Positions 1-10,498 are shown, counted from the first letter of the stretch. The stretch is 64,000 nucleotides of DNA from Subdoligranulum variabile (GCA_004552305.1 SFOX01000002.1:8882-72881); one strand, 5' to 3'. Numbers and translations are program-made. The notes: a model not told the origin generated them from the sequence alone.

Positions 1-1153
1 ACTCACCCGCCTTTCTGTTTTCTTCGTAGTAGCGATAGCAGCTGACCTTATGCGTCGGGGACAGGCTGATCTCGCAGGGGTACTCGCCCTCGCAGCAGGG
101 CAGCTGCATCTCGCAGCGGTCCTTAAAGTAGCAGTAGTTGGGCATATCCACGGGGTTAGGCACCTTGCCGGGGATGGAATACAGGCGATCCACCTTTTTG
201 CCGACAACAGGCTTGGACGCCATCAGCCCGATGGTGTAGGGGTGGCTGGGGTGGGCAAAGATTTCCTCTGCGGTGCCCTTTTCGACCACGCGACCCGCGT
301 ACATAACGACAACGTAGTCCGCCATTTCGGCAATAACGCCGAGGTCGTGGGTGATCAGCATAATGGAGGAGTTGATCTTATCCTTCAGGCTGCGCAGCAA
401 GTCGAGAATCTGCGCTTGGATGGTAACGTCCAGCGCGGTGGTCGGCTCGTCCGCGATGATGATCTTGGGGTTGCAGGCCAGCGCCATGGCGATCATAACG
501 CGCTGACGCATACCGCCGGACAGCTCGTGGGGGTACATCTCATACACGCCGTTGCTGTTGGCAATGCCAACGGTTTCCAGCATCTCGATGGTGCGCTTTT
601 TGATGTCCTCCTTGCTCTTGCCCTCGCCCTCGTGCAGGGCAATGACCTCGTCGATCTGGGCGCCGATGCGGAACACCGGGTTCAGGCTGGTCATAGGCTC
701 CTGGAAGATCATCGAAACATAGTTACCGCGCAGACCCTGCATCTTTTCGGTGGGGGTCTTGGCAATGTCGTATGCCTTGCCGTTGCCGAGGTTCAGACGG
801 ATGGCACCATCCACGATCTGACCCTGCGGGCGCTGCAGCAGCTGCATCAGCGACAGGCTGGTGACGGACTTGCCGCAGCCGGACTCGCCGACGACGCCGA
901 CGGTCTTGCCAATGGGGACTTCAAAGGAAACACCGTCTACGCTCTTGACAACGCCGGTATCGGTGAAAAAGTAGGTGTGCAGGTTGTCGAACTCCACCGC
1001 GTTGGCGGGGTCCTTCATCTCGGTAACATATTCAGACTCCGGCACGTTGCGGCGCTTGCGCTGCTTTTCGTACCGGTCGGTAATGCGGCGGTTTTCCTTG
1101 GAGATACGCCGCGATTCTTTAGCGGAAAGATACCCTTCCTGTTTCTTAGCCAT
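1..1153 (-). CDS. oppD: Oligopeptide ABC transporter ATP-binding protein OppD (C-terminus cut by window edge)
   Basis: This is one of the ATPase subunits that powers peptide import through the OppBC channel, acting at the cytoplasmic face of the membrane. About 384 residues are visible, without a stop before base 1. After a basic N-terminal extension of roughly 50 residues come Walker A (GESGCGKS), the ABC signature (LSGGMRQR), Walker B (IIIADEPTTALD) and a His switch (LITHDLG). The C-terminal oligopeptide/dipeptide transporter domain carries the usual cysteine cluster (CYFKDRCEMQLPCC). ATG at 1153 follows an AAAGGAG-type site. It is the last visible gene of the leftward oppA-B-C-D series, and an oppF-like second ATPase would be expected beyond base 1. 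The substrate is inferred from the family and is not shown by the sequence. Confidence 0.93.
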   Translation of the reverse strand, partial: MAKKQEGYLSAKESRRISKENRRITDRYEKQRKRRNVPESEYVTEMKDPANAVEFDNLHTYFFTDTGVVKSVDGVSFEVPIGKTVGVVGESGCGKSVTSLSLMQLLQRPQGQIVDGAIRLNLGNGKAYDIAKTPTEKMQGLRGNYVSMIFQEPMTSLNPVFRIGAQIDEVIALHEGEGKSKEDIKKRTIEMLETVGIANSNGVYEMYPHELSGGMRQRVMIAMALACNPKIIIADEPTTALDVTIQAQILDLLRSLKDKINSSIMLITHDLGVIAEMADYVVVMYAGRVVEKGTAEEIFAHPSHPYTIGLMASKPVVGKKVDRLYSIPGKVPNPVDMPNYCYFKDRCEMQLPCCEGEYPCEISLSPTHKVSCYRYYEENRKAGE

Positions 1154-1172
1154 CGTGTGTTTCTCCTTTCGA

Positions 1173-2711
1173 TCAGCGTTTCATCTTGGGGTCAAAGGCG
1201 TCGCGCAGACCGTCACCCACAAAGTTGAAGCCCAGAACGGTGATCAGCAGGCAGATACCGGCGGGGATCCAGATGAACAGGTAGTTTGTCATAACGTAGG
1301 CGTTGTTGACGTCGTTGATGATGTTGCCCCAGGAAGCGAAGGGATACTTAACGCCCAGACCCAGGAAGGACAGGGTCGCCTCGGTCAGAATGGTGGAACC
1401 CAGACCCATGGTGCAGACAACGATCAGCTGCGGGATAACGTTGGGGATCAGGTGGCGGAAGATGCGGTGGCGCACCTTGATGCCGCACGCCTCGGTCGCC
1501 ATCATAAACTCCTGCTCGCGCAGGCTCAAAATCTGACCGCGGACCAGACGGGCAATGCTCGGCCAGCCGAGGAAGCCCAGAATCAGCATCAGGTAGATCA
1601 TACGGGTCCAGGAATCCAGATGCATGGCGTCCATGGCGGCACCGATGATGATGATGACAGGCATCGAGGGGATGCAGTAGAACACGTCCACCACACGCAT
1701 GATGACGTTATCGACCCAGCCGCCGAAGTAGCCGGACAGACCGCCGAACAGAACGCCCAGCGCGGTTTCCATAAACACGACGATGAAGCCGATGATCAGA
1801 GAAACGCGACCGCCGTACATCAGGCGGGTCAGCATATCCATACCGTTGGTGTCGGTACCCAGCCAGTGTTCCTTGCTGGGGGCGGCGTAACGGTCATAGA
1901 TGTAGGTGGCGGTCATCTGCTTGACGCTCCACACCTTGGTGGAGGCATCGTAGACGATGTCGTACTCGGCGGTATTGCCGGCTTCATCGGTGTAGTTGAA
2001 CTTGACGCCGTCGGCATCGAGGGTTTCTTCCAGACGCTCTTTGAAATCGCGGGTGACCACGATGCTGGGGTCGGCGGCGGAAACGACTAAGCGGCTGATG
2101 TACGCCACGGTGTCGCCGCCCAGCTTGACGTCGCCGTCATCCAGCTGGTAGGTTTCGCCGTCGGCGGTGAACTCGGTTTCGTCATTGACCATGGCGGTCA
2201 GACCGGCGAGCTTGGCATGGAAGCTCAGCGCGGCAGCGCCGTCGGCAGGGTTGACGAGGTCGCGGGCGGCGTAGCCCAGAATGGTGCCGCCCTTCTTGAC
2301 GACGTACATATCGTCGGACAGGATGTCCAGCGTGTAGGCAACGTCCTTGTAGACGAACTCGGTTTCGCCCTTCTTGAAGGCATTCAGCGCCTTGCTCTGC
2401 GCAATGGAGCCGAAGTCCTGCCCGTCAGCCACCACAAAACGCAGGGTGTCGTTGCGGGTAACGCCGACATACTCCTTGGACATTTCGGCGTAGGTGTAGA
2501 ACTGCTCGTCCTGCCCGTAGGGGCTGACCAGACCGCCGATGAAGGAGAAGATAAACATGGCAACGAGCATGGACAGACCCACGACGGCCAGACGGTTGCG
2601 GAAGAAGCGCTTGGCGACCAGTGCGCCGGGGCTGAGTACCTTGACGCGGCGGTCGTCGTTCAAGGAATATTGCTCCTTGTTGGGGGTGGTGTTCTGGGTA
2701 TTTTCACTCAT
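1173..2711 (-). CDS. oppC: Oligopeptide ABC transporter permease OppC with a large extracytoplasmic insertion
   Basis: This is an inner permease subunit of the peptide importer. Residues 1-40 are cytoplasmic and TM1 spans about 41-64. A soluble stretch of about 220 residues follows before the family sequence HWLGTDTNGMDML (near 287). The rest is the normal BPD_transp_1 domain, including the EAA loop (ATEACGIKVRHRIFRHLIPN) that contacts the ATPase. OppC proteins are usually about 300 residues; this one is 512, and the excess is almost all in the TM1-TM2 loop. ATG 2711 follows AAAGGAG (AAGAAAGGAGTATGCCCCTATG). It lies 18 bases after oppB and 19 before oppD, clearly in one operon. The insertion may help dock the binding protein; that is inference. 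Confidence 0.92.
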   Translation of the reverse strand: MSENTQNTTPNKEQYSLNDDRRVKVLSPGALVAKRFFRNRLAVVGLSMLVAMFIFSFIGGLVSPYGQDEQFYTYAEMSKEYVGVTRNDTLRFVVADGQDFGSIAQSKALNAFKKGETEFVYKDVAYTLDILSDDMYVVKKGGTILGYAARDLVNPADGAAALSFHAKLAGLTAMVNDETEFTADGETYQLDDGDVKLGGDTVAYISRLVVSAADPSIVVTRDFKERLEETLDADGVKFNYTDEAGNTAEYDIVYDASTKVWSVKQMTATYIYDRYAAPSKEHWLGTDTNGMDMLTRLMYGGRVSLIIGFIVVFMETALGVLFGGLSGYFGGWVDNVIMRVVDVFYCIPSMPVIIIIGAAMDAMHLDSWTRMIYLMLILGFLGWPSIARLVRGQILSLREQEFMMATEACGIKVRHRIFRHLIPNVIPQLIVVCTMGLGSTILTEATLSFLGLGVKYPFASWGNIINDVNNAYVMTNYLFIWIPAGICLLITVLGFNFVGDGLRDAFDPKMKR

Positions 2712-2729
2712 AGGGGCATACTCCTTTCT

Positions 2730-3716
2730 TTAAGAAATGCGCACGCGCGGGTCAACCACGCCGTACAGGATATCGGTCAGCAGGTTGCTGGCAAGCGTCA
2801 GCACTGCCATAAAGGACAGGTAGAACATGGTGAACGGGATATCGCCCGCGACCATGGACTGGTAAGAGATGTAGCCGATGCCGGGGATGGAGAACAGCGT
2901 TTCGGTGATCAGCGCGCCGCTGAACAGACTGGGCAGGCTGCCGCCGATGATGGTGACCAGCGGGATCAGCGTGTTGCGGAACGCGTGCTTATAAATGACC
3001 GTGCGCTCGGACAGACCCTTGGCGCGGGCGGTGCGGATGTAATCGGCGTTGAGCACCTCCAGCATATTGGTGCGGGTATAGCGCATATAGCCGCCGATGG
3101 ACACGATGACCAGCGTAACGATGGGCAGCACGAGGTGGTTTGCCTTGTCAAGCAGCTGCCCCATGGCGTCCAGCTGGGCGTAGTCACGCCCAACCAGACC
3201 GTAGAGGTCGAACCAGCCCAGCTTGACAGAGAATACCAGCTTGAGCAGCGTGGCAAAGAAGAAGGTGGGCAGAGAGATGCCGACCAGCGCCACAGCGGTG
3301 ATGACATAGTCTGCGCGGGAGTACTGCTTGGTGGCAGCCAGCACGCCCAGAGGCACGGCGATGATCAGGGACAGCACAAAGGAGATGCCGCCCATAATAA
3401 CGGACAGACCGATGACCTCCTGGAACTTCTGCACAGCGGGGACATTCCACTTCCAGCTGTCGCCGAAGTTGCCGACGATTGCCTTGCTCAGCCAGGTAAA
3501 GAAGCCGGGGATAATGTCCATGTCGAGACCGTAGGCAGCATTGAGCTGCGCCAGCCATTCCTTGTAGGGTTTTGCACCGGGGGCCTGTGCCAGCTGCATT
3601 GCCATGGTTTCGGCAAAGGAGCTGGGCAGGCTGCGGATCAGCGCGTAGATAATGAACATAACACAGAACAGGATCAGTACCGACTGCGCGATTCGCTTGA
3701 TGATGTAGTTACGCAC
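2730..3716 (-). CDS. oppB: Oligopeptide ABC transporter permease OppB
   Basis: This is the second permease subunit, 328 residues, of normal family length. It starts with the typical OppB N-terminus (MRNYIIKRIAQSVLILFCVM, TM1). An extracytoplasmic loop of about 70 residues follows, then five further TM segments and the EAA motif (ARAKGLSERTVIYKHAFRN). The end, VDPRVRIS, matches the family's DPR ending. ATG 3716 has an upstream AAGGAACG-like site on the minus strand. The gene is co-directional with oppA upstream but separated from it by a hairpin, so oppA may be made in excess over the membrane subunits, as is common for ABC importers. Confidence 0.93.
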   Translation of the reverse strand: MRNYIIKRIAQSVLILFCVMFIIYALIRSLPSSFAETMAMQLAQAPGAKPYKEWLAQLNAAYGLDMDIIPGFFTWLSKAIVGNFGDSWKWNVPAVQKFQEVIGLSVIMGGISFVLSLIIAVPLGVLAATKQYSRADYVITAVALVGISLPTFFFATLLKLVFSVKLGWFDLYGLVGRDYAQLDAMGQLLDKANHLVLPIVTLVIVSIGGYMRYTRTNMLEVLNADYIRTARAKGLSERTVIYKHAFRNTLIPLVTIIGGSLPSLFSGALITETLFSIPGIGYISYQSMVAGDIPFTMFYLSFMAVLTLASNLLTDILYGVVDPRVRIS

Positions 3717-3910
3717 GGGATATTTCGTTCCTTCCTTGCACGGCAGTGGCCGCGTTTGTTTTTATGCAGGGATCTTGCAGGGATATGCCGGAATATGGGC
3801 ATCCCCGTCCCTCGCAAGGGCTGACCCCCTGCGGGGGAGTGGGACAACCATATTATGGCTGAATTGTGCATAGTATGGCTGTTTTTGTGTCGTATATTTA
3901 GACACAGCAA

Positions 3911-3940
3911 CCGTTCCGGCGTTATAAAGCGCCGGAACGG
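3911..3940 (-). terminator. Hairpin between oppA and oppB (partial terminator candidate)
   Basis: CCGTTCCGGCG (3911-3921) is the exact reverse complement of CGCCGGAACGG (3930-3940), with an 8-base loop. On the minus strand it follows the oppA stop by about 46 bases and precedes oppB. Only a poor T stretch follows (TTGCTGTGT), so it would be a leaky terminator or a 3'-end stabiliser of oppA mRNA. The rest of the 270-base oppA-oppB gap holds no gene that I can see. Confidence 0.6.
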
Positions 3941-3986
3941 TCGCTATTTATTGCTGTTTAAGCAGAACGCGGGGTGAACTTAAACC

Positions 3987-6263
3987 TTAGTTCAGCTCCA
4001 TGTTGTTCAGCTCAGACTTGTAGGTCCAGTACGGGGTCATATCCTTCGCGATGGTATCGATGTTGATACGCTCGGTGGAGAAGATGGTAGCCTCGCTGCG
4101 CTGGTAGACAGGCAGCTCAACACCCCAGTCGAGGATGATGTCCATAGCCTCTTTGTACATGGCCTTACGGGCCTCCTGGTCGGTGGTCTGGCGGGCAGCC
4201 ATGATCAGATCATCCAGGTCGGTATCGTTGATGGCATAGTAGTTGGTGGAACCCTTGCTGTGGTACAGCTGGTACATATCGGGGTCATTGGTGGACTGCC
4301 AGGCAGCAACCCAACCCTCGGCAGCGCCGGACTGGTAGGAAGCGAACAGGTCAGAGGCGTTGGCCATATCGCTGACGATCAGGTTGAAGCCGATGGTCTT
4401 GAGCGCGGCAGCCGCGTTGGTCAGGGTCTGGAAGGAGGGGTGGTCGCCGTTGCCGGAGGCACCGATGTTGATCTGGTACTCCAGCTTAGCGCCGGCGGGG
4501 GCAGCGGTCAGCTTGCCGTCGGTGACGGTATAGCCGGCAGCCTCGAAGTAGCCCAGCGCACCCTGCAGAGCAGCCTGATACTTAGCCTCGCCCTGCATAT
4601 CGGCGGTGTACAGAGGCTCACCGTCCACGCCGGTGGAGTAAGCGACCTGATAGCCGTCGTCGGTGACGGAGGGAGCAGCCCAAGAGGTGTTGGAAATGGG
4701 GTAGTTGATAATGGTAGCGGTATCGCCGTAGTAGGAGTTGATGCCCTCATCACGGTAAGCGGCGATGACGGTCATGATGGCCTTGCGCAGGTTCTTGGAA
4801 GCCTCGGAGGCAGGGTCGCCGCCGACGTTGACGTTCTTGGCGCTCAGGGCGATGTAGCCGTAGCCGCGGAAGTCCTTCAGACGGGTGGTGATGACGGGAC
4901 CGTCCTCACCCTCAGCGCCGTTGATGTCGGCGATCTGGTCGGCAACTTCCAGAGAGAAGGAAGGATCGGAGATGTCGATGGTGCCGGCCTGAACACCGGT
5001 GATCTTATCGGCTTCCTGGGTTTCCTTCATGTTGACGTGAGCGATCTTGGGAGCGCCGTCATAGTAGGTGGGGTTGGCATCGAGGTAAACAACGCCGTCG
5101 CTGTACTTGCTGAAGGTGTACATACCGCCGCCCAGAGGAGCGCTGGTCTTGGAGCGCACAACGCTCAGGTCGCCCTTGGGGAAGCCGAAGGAGTTGTTGT
5201 CGTAGTCGTACAGGCTCTTGTCGCCGTAGTAGTGCAGAGGAGCGATGGGCATCTGCAGCTGGTAGATCATGGTGGTGGACAGCTCGCTGGTGGTGATGGT
5301 CATGCTGTAGTCACCGGTCTTGACGATACCGGCAACGCTGGGAACGTCGGTACCAACGGCGACACCGGTGGTGGCGTAAGCGTAGACGTCCTCAGGGATC
5401 AGGTCAGACAGAGCGGAACCGGCTTTCTCGGCTTCCATAGCGGAGAAGTTCCAGTCGTACTGAGTGCCGATCGCCATAAAGAAGTCCTTGGCGGTGGCGT
5501 CGGCAGCCAGACCGTCGAAGCCCCAGCCGGCAGCAGCGGAGGCAACATCGGTAGCACCGTTTTCCAGCATGTAGTCAACGATTTCCTGAGCGAACTTCAC
5601 GCCGCCGTCGTTGACAGCATCCCAGAAAGCCTTCTGCTGCTCTTCGGTGAAGTTGGTGTAGTCGGTGTTGTCCTCGCCGGCCTCAGCGATCAGCTTGGAC
5701 AGGGTGGTCATAGAATTGCGGTACTCCTCCAGACCGACGATGGGGGTGGAGTAGAGGGTGGCGGAACCGTCATAGGTCGGGTCCAGATAGACGTACATAT
5801 TGAAGATGACGTCGTCGATGGTAACAGGCTCGCCGTCAGAGAACTTCAGGTCGTCGCGCAGCTTGATGTCGTAGGTGACAGTGCCGTCTTCGTTCTCGGT
5901 AACGGTGCAGTCGCTGGTGCCGTGGTAGGTGTACTCGGTGCCGTTGTACTCGCGGGTCTCGCCCTCGATGCCGTTCAGGATCATTTCGCCCTTACGGTCA
6001 GCGCCGAGCAGACCGAGCTGGGTCAGGTCAATGACATCCTGGTCGGAAGCAGAAGCGGCGAAGAAGGGGCTGAACTTGCCTTCAAAGCCGGTCTCTGCCA
6101 GAACGATGGTGCCGTCGGCAGTGGTGGCGGTTGCGGTAGCCGTGCTGCTGGCCTCGCCGCTGTTGGCAGCGGAAGAGCTGGCAGCACCGCCGCAGCCGGC
6201 CAGCAGGCTGAGGCTCAGGGCCGCAGCAGATGCCAGCGCAATGGCTTGCTTGGTGTTTTTCAT
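3987..6263 (-). CDS. oppA: Oligopeptide-binding lipoprotein OppA (family 5 solute-binding protein)
   Basis: This is the extracytoplasmic peptide receptor of the Opp importer, tethered to the membrane outer face. Residues 1-24 are a lipoprotein signal ending in the lipobox LLAGC, so Cys24 should be lipidated. A Ser/Ala/Thr-rich linker follows, then the SBP_bac_5 fold, with DDLKFSDGEPVTIDDVIFNMYVYLDP near 130-160 and LPVYQRSEATIFS near the end. It is 758 residues against about 540 for classical OppA; the extra length lies within lobe I (roughly 170-330). I chose ATG 6263 rather than an upstream in-frame start because TAGGAGGT sits at the right distance and the signal peptide begins there. A strong promoter lies upstream at 6398-6426. 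Confidence 0.93.
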   Translation of the reverse strand: MKNTKQAIALASAAALSLSLLAGCGGAASSSAANSGEASSTATATATTADGTIVLAETGFEGKFSPFFAASASDQDVIDLTQLGLLGADRKGEMILNGIEGETREYNGTEYTYHGTSDCTVTENEDGTVTYDIKLRDDLKFSDGEPVTIDDVIFNMYVYLDPTYDGSATLYSTPIVGLEEYRNSMTTLSKLIAEAGEDNTDYTNFTEEQQKAFWDAVNDGGVKFAQEIVDYMLENGATDVASAAAGWGFDGLAADATAKDFFMAIGTQYDWNFSAMEAEKAGSALSDLIPEDVYAYATTGVAVGTDVPSVAGIVKTGDYSMTITTSELSTTMIYQLQMPIAPLHYYGDKSLYDYDNNSFGFPKGDLSVVRSKTSAPLGGGMYTFSKYSDGVVYLDANPTYYDGAPKIAHVNMKETQEADKITGVQAGTIDISDPSFSLEVADQIADINGAEGEDGPVITTRLKDFRGYGYIALSAKNVNVGGDPASEASKNLRKAIMTVIAAYRDEGINSYYGDTATIINYPISNTSWAAPSVTDDGYQVAYSTGVDGEPLYTADMQGEAKYQAALQGALGYFEAAGYTVTDGKLTAAPAGAKLEYQINIGASGNGDHPSFQTLTNAAAALKTIGFNLIVSDMANASDLFASYQSGAAEGWVAAWQSTNDPDMYQLYHSKGSTNYYAINDTDLDDLIMAARQTTDQEARKAMYKEAMDIILDWGVELPVYQRSEATIFSTERINIDTIAKDMTPYWTYKSELNNMELN

Positions 6264-6397
6264 GTGTACAAAACCTCCTATTTTTTGCCGTATCCGCAAC
6301 TTGCGCAGACAGCCCCCGGCTGCCCGAACAGGGAGAAGATTTTTCTCCCGAACGCAGTGTTTTTACACGGTGGACAGTTGTAGATAGTGACTATTAT

Positions 6398-6426
6398 ATA
6401 ATAACCTAAAGTTGCCTATCTGTCAA
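6398..6426 (-). promoter_or_regulatory. Sigma-A promoter of the opp operon
   Basis: On the minus strand TTGACA (6421-6426), a 17-base spacer and TATTAT (6398-6403) point toward oppA, whose ATG is about 135 bases downstream. This is a perfect -35 box and five of six -10 bases. No obvious operator palindrome was seen. Confidence 0.8.
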
Positions 6427-6565
6427 CCTTAAAACGCAATTTTAGACACCAAAGGGCAAAAAACTTTACAAAATAAAGCATCGTGGACATTTTTGCAAAA
6501 TTACGTTTTTATCGTTGCATTTTCAGAAAGTTTAGCGATACAGCGTACAGTGCAAATTTTTGCTA

Positions 6566-6716
6566 AGGCTTCCCCCTCCGGGGGAAGCTGTCACCGCAGG
6601 TGACTGATGAGGGGGTGCCTGCCGGGCGTTTTCCCCTCATCCGGCGCGCACGCGCGCCACCTTCCCCCAAAGGGGGAAGGCTTTTTCGGCGGGGTGGGGT
6701 CACCCCGCCCTACATC
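6566..6716. repeat. Composite intergenic palindromic repeat (TTCCCCC...GGGGGAA and GGCGGGG...CCCCGCC modules)
   Basis: The stretch consists of CTTCCCCCTCCGGGGGAAG, then CTGTCACCGCAGGTGACTGATGAG-type text, CCCCTCATCCGGCGCGC, CTTCCCCCAAAGGGGGAAG, and a module CGGCGGGGTGGGGTCACC...CCCTAC. The same modules recur near 12.7, 19.4, 22.4-22.9 and 25.4 kb, always between genes. It has no coding sense. The 300-plus bases between the opp promoter and the Hsp70 gene hold only this, the next repeat and a terminator. Confidence 0.85.
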
Positions 6717-6729
6717 GCACTGTTTAAAA

Positions 6730-6796
6730 ACATGCCCGCACTGCGGGCATACCTTATCTAAACTCTTAACTCTCCACTCTCCACTCTCTACACCCC
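6730..6796. repeat. Hairpin plus heptad tract (AACTCTCC/ACTCTCC type)
   Basis: TGCCCGCACTGCGGGCA is followed by CTTATCTAAACTCTTAACTC and further seven-base units (TAACTCT, CCACTCT). This is one half of the element seen as a full inverted repeat at 52404-52498. Other copies lie at 13049-13108, 17473-17535, 19739-19797 and 63152-63222. Confidence 0.75.
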
Positions 6797-6810
6797 TCCC
6801 CTATCATCCC

Positions 6811-6849
6811 CTAAATAAAACAAAAATGTGCCGCCTCAAGGGCGGCACA
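6811..6849 (-). terminator. Rho-independent terminator of the Hsp70 gene
   Basis: On the minus strand TGTGCCGCC, a 5-base loop and GGCGGCACA form a 9-bp stem (6827-6849), followed by ATTTTTGTTTTATTTAG. It lies 24 bases past the stop of the Hsp70 gene. Confidence 0.88.
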
Positions 6850-6872
6850 CCGAATTTCTGCTTTCTATCCCC

Positions 6873-8651
<1,779 letters not shown>

Positions 8652-8772
8652 AGAGTTGGTTTTCCTCTCAAAAACAGGGCCGCAGCCCCATGTTCAGAAC
8701 CTTACCATTATTGTAGCGCAGCGGGCAAAAAAAAGTGTTGCGATTTCGTAAATAAATTACGCATTTTTTGCA

Positions 8773-8802
8773 TTGACGCCGCCCCCGCGCGCGTGGTATA
8801 GT
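8773..8802 (+). promoter_or_regulatory. Promoter of hisB
   Basis: TTGACG (8773-8778), an 18-base GC-rich spacer and TATAGT (8797-8802) lie 44 bases before the hisB start. A small palindrome, CGTAA-ATAAA-TTACG, lies near 8747-8761, between this and the divergent Hsp70 gene; its role is unknown. Confidence 0.6.
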
Positions 8803-8845
8803 AAAGGCACAACAACGCTTTAGTGTAATAAAGAGGAGGCAGCCC

Positions 8846-9433
8846 ATGGAACGCACAGCCACCGTGACCCGCAACACGCGGGAAACCCAAATTACCCTGA
8901 CCCTGAATCTGGACGGCGCCGGCAAGGCCGAGCTGGATACCGGCATCGGCTTTTTTGACCATATGCTGGACGGCTTTGCCCGCCACGGTCTGTTTGATTT
9001 GACGGTACACTGCCGCGGCGATTTGAACGTGGACTGCCACCACACCATTGAGGATATCGGCATTGCGCTGGGTACGGCGCTGCGGCAGGCGCTGGGCGAC
9101 AAAGCCGGGCTGGTGCGCTACGGCAGCTGTATGCTGCCCATGGACGAAACGCTGGCACTGTGCGCGGTGGACTTGGGCGGGCGCCCGTATTTTGTCTACG
9201 ACGCGGCGTTTGCCGGGCAAAGCTGCGGCGGGATGGACACCCAGATGGCGCGGGAGTTCTTTTATGCGGTTTCCTACGCAGCGATGATGAATTTGCACCT
9301 AAAAATTTTGTACGGAGAGAACGACCACCACAAGCTGGAGGCAATGTTCAAGGCATTTGCCAAGGCTTTGGACGCCGCCACCCGCACCGATGCGCGGATT
9401 ACCGGGGTGTTGTCCACCAAGGGAACGCTGTAA
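8846..9433 (+). CDS. hisB: Imidazoleglycerol-phosphate dehydratase (HisB)
   Basis: HisB catalyses the sixth step of histidine synthesis, imidazoleglycerol phosphate to imidazoleacetol phosphate, using manganese. At 195 residues it has normal length for the monofunctional bacterial enzyme. The signature histidine motifs are present: GFFDHMLDGFARHG, DCHHTIEDIGI, and the later HLKILYGENDHHKLEAMFKA with its DHH. ATG 8846 follows AGAGGAGG. It stands alone here with its own promoter and terminator; the other his genes are not in this window, so the pathway is either split or incomplete. Confidence 0.96.
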   Translation: MERTATVTRNTRETQITLTLNLDGAGKAELDTGIGFFDHMLDGFARHGLFDLTVHCRGDLNVDCHHTIEDIGIALGTALRQALGDKAGLVRYGSCMLPMDETLALCAVDLGGRPYFVYDAAFAGQSCGGMDTQMAREFFYAVSYAAMMNLHLKILYGENDHHKLEAMFKAFAKALDAATRTDARITGVLSTKGTL

Positions 9434-9511
9434 TTTTATACGATTTGTAATATTATTGCAGTGGTTTTACATCCCGGAAAGGGCACAATTTGGTAAAAGA
9501 ATAAGGGTTTG

Positions 9512-9540
9512 GTGCGCGCGCTTTGCGCGCACTTTTTTTT
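9512..9540 (+). terminator. Rho-independent terminator of hisB
   Basis: GTGCGCGC (9512-9519), a 5-base loop and GCGCGCAC (9525-9532) are followed by eight Ts (9533-9540). It lies 79 bases after the hisB stop. Confidence 0.9.
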
Positions 9541-9604
9541 GGGTAACAGTCAATAAATACCCCGCCCGCGACCCAATGGCGGCGCAAAAATCACAGGTTA
9601 GTCC

Positions 9605-9712
9605 GTAGGGGCGGCATATATGCCGCCCGTTGCAATCACGCGGGCATTGCGGCACAATGGGTAAACCGCACGGGACGCATATATGCGTCCCCTACAAACC
9701 TGCCGGTATTCC
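9605..9712. repeat. Paired ATATAT-core palindromes (type A then type B)
   Basis: GGGCGGCATATATGCCGCCC (9609-9628, perfect palindrome) is followed 43 bases later by GGGACGCATATATGCGTCCC (9672-9691, perfect palindrome). The pair is bounded by GTAGGGG on the left and CCCCTACAAACCTGCCGG on the right. The same pair recurs almost base for base at 19599-19700. Otherwise the 456-base gap between hisB and the next gene holds only the hisB terminator and a promoter. Confidence 0.9.
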
Positions 9713-9810
9713 CCTATCATCGCAAAAAATTCCAGTTGCCGCAAAACACCCCGCCCCGCACAAAAATGCCACCGCAAAAGTACGATTTTTCCCAAAAGTA
9801 TGATTTTCTC

Positions 9811-9839
9811 TTGCACATTTACAAATTTCGGGATATACT
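9811..9839 (+). promoter_or_regulatory. Promoter of the cytidylate-kinase-like operon
   Basis: TTGCAC (9811-9816), a 17-base spacer and TATACT (9834-9839) lie 51 bases before the chosen ATG. It would drive the three co-directional genes up to 12598. Confidence 0.75.
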
Positions 9840-9890
9840 GTAAGTAAGCCGTATCAGGCAAAAATCTATATTATTGTGAGGTGCAGCAGA

Positions 9891-10493
9891 ATGGAACCTT
9901 TGGTTATCACAATGGCGCGTGAATACGCCTCCGGCGGCAGTGAGATTGCCCAAGCCGTTGCCGACAAGCTCGGTATTCCTCTTTATAATAAGGAACTCAT
10001 CACGATGGCCGCCAAGCGCAGCGGTCTGACGGAAGAAGCCATCGCCGCCAGCGAAAACCAGCGCAGCGGCAGCCTGATTTACAGCCTGTATATGATGGGC
10101 AACACGATGCCCTTGGCGGATCAGGTCTACATTCTGCAAAGCAACGTCATTAAAGAGGTTGCCGCCCAAGGGTCGTGCGTCATCCTGGGGCGCTGCGGCG
10201 ACTATGTTCTGCGTGACCGCCCCAACGTGCTGCGCACCTTTGTATACGCCCCGCTGGAGGAGCGCATCCAACGCGCCAAGGAACGCCCCGACGTCAAGGA
10301 TATGTCCGACCGCAGCTGGGAAAGCCAGCTTGCCAAGCACGACCGTGCGCGCGCCAGCTACTACAACTACTACACCGAAAACCGCTGGGGCGAGGCGAAA
10401 AACTACGACCTTTGCCTGAACGCCGGCTTGGGTCTGGATACCTGCGCAGACCTGATTGTCGCCGCTGCCAAAACTATGCAGGTCAAGGAGTAA
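9891..10493 (+). CDS. Cytidylate kinase-like family protein
   Basis: This is a 200-residue P-loop nucleotide-kinase-like protein of the family often annotated as 'cytidylate kinase-like' in Firmicutes. It opens with LVITMAREYASGGSEIAQAVADKLG, where REYASGGSEIA replaces a classical Walker A. Further on come CVILGRCGDYVL and the Arg-rich lid (APLEERIQRAKERPDVKDMSDR). These proteins are distinct from true Cmk, and their substrate is not established. I chose ATG 9891 over the upstream in-frame GTG at 9876 because GAGGTG (9878-9883) lies 7 bases before it. It is followed after 5 bases by an HdeD-like gene, so the two are probably translationally coupled. Confidence 0.83.
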   Translation: MEPLVITMAREYASGGSEIAQAVADKLGIPLYNKELITMAAKRSGLTEEAIAASENQRSGSLIYSLYMMGNTMPLADQVYILQSNVIKEVAAQGSCVILGRCGDYVLRDRPNVLRTFVYAPLEERIQRAKERPDVKDMSDRSWESQLAKHDRARASYYNYYTENRWGEAKNYDLCLNAGLGLDTCADLIVAAAKTMQVKE

Positions 10494-10498
10494 TTTCT

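Noticed and set aside
6264..6299. Longer start for oppA
   Set aside because: The extra 12 residues precede a perfect AGGAGG and would spoil the lipoprotein signal.
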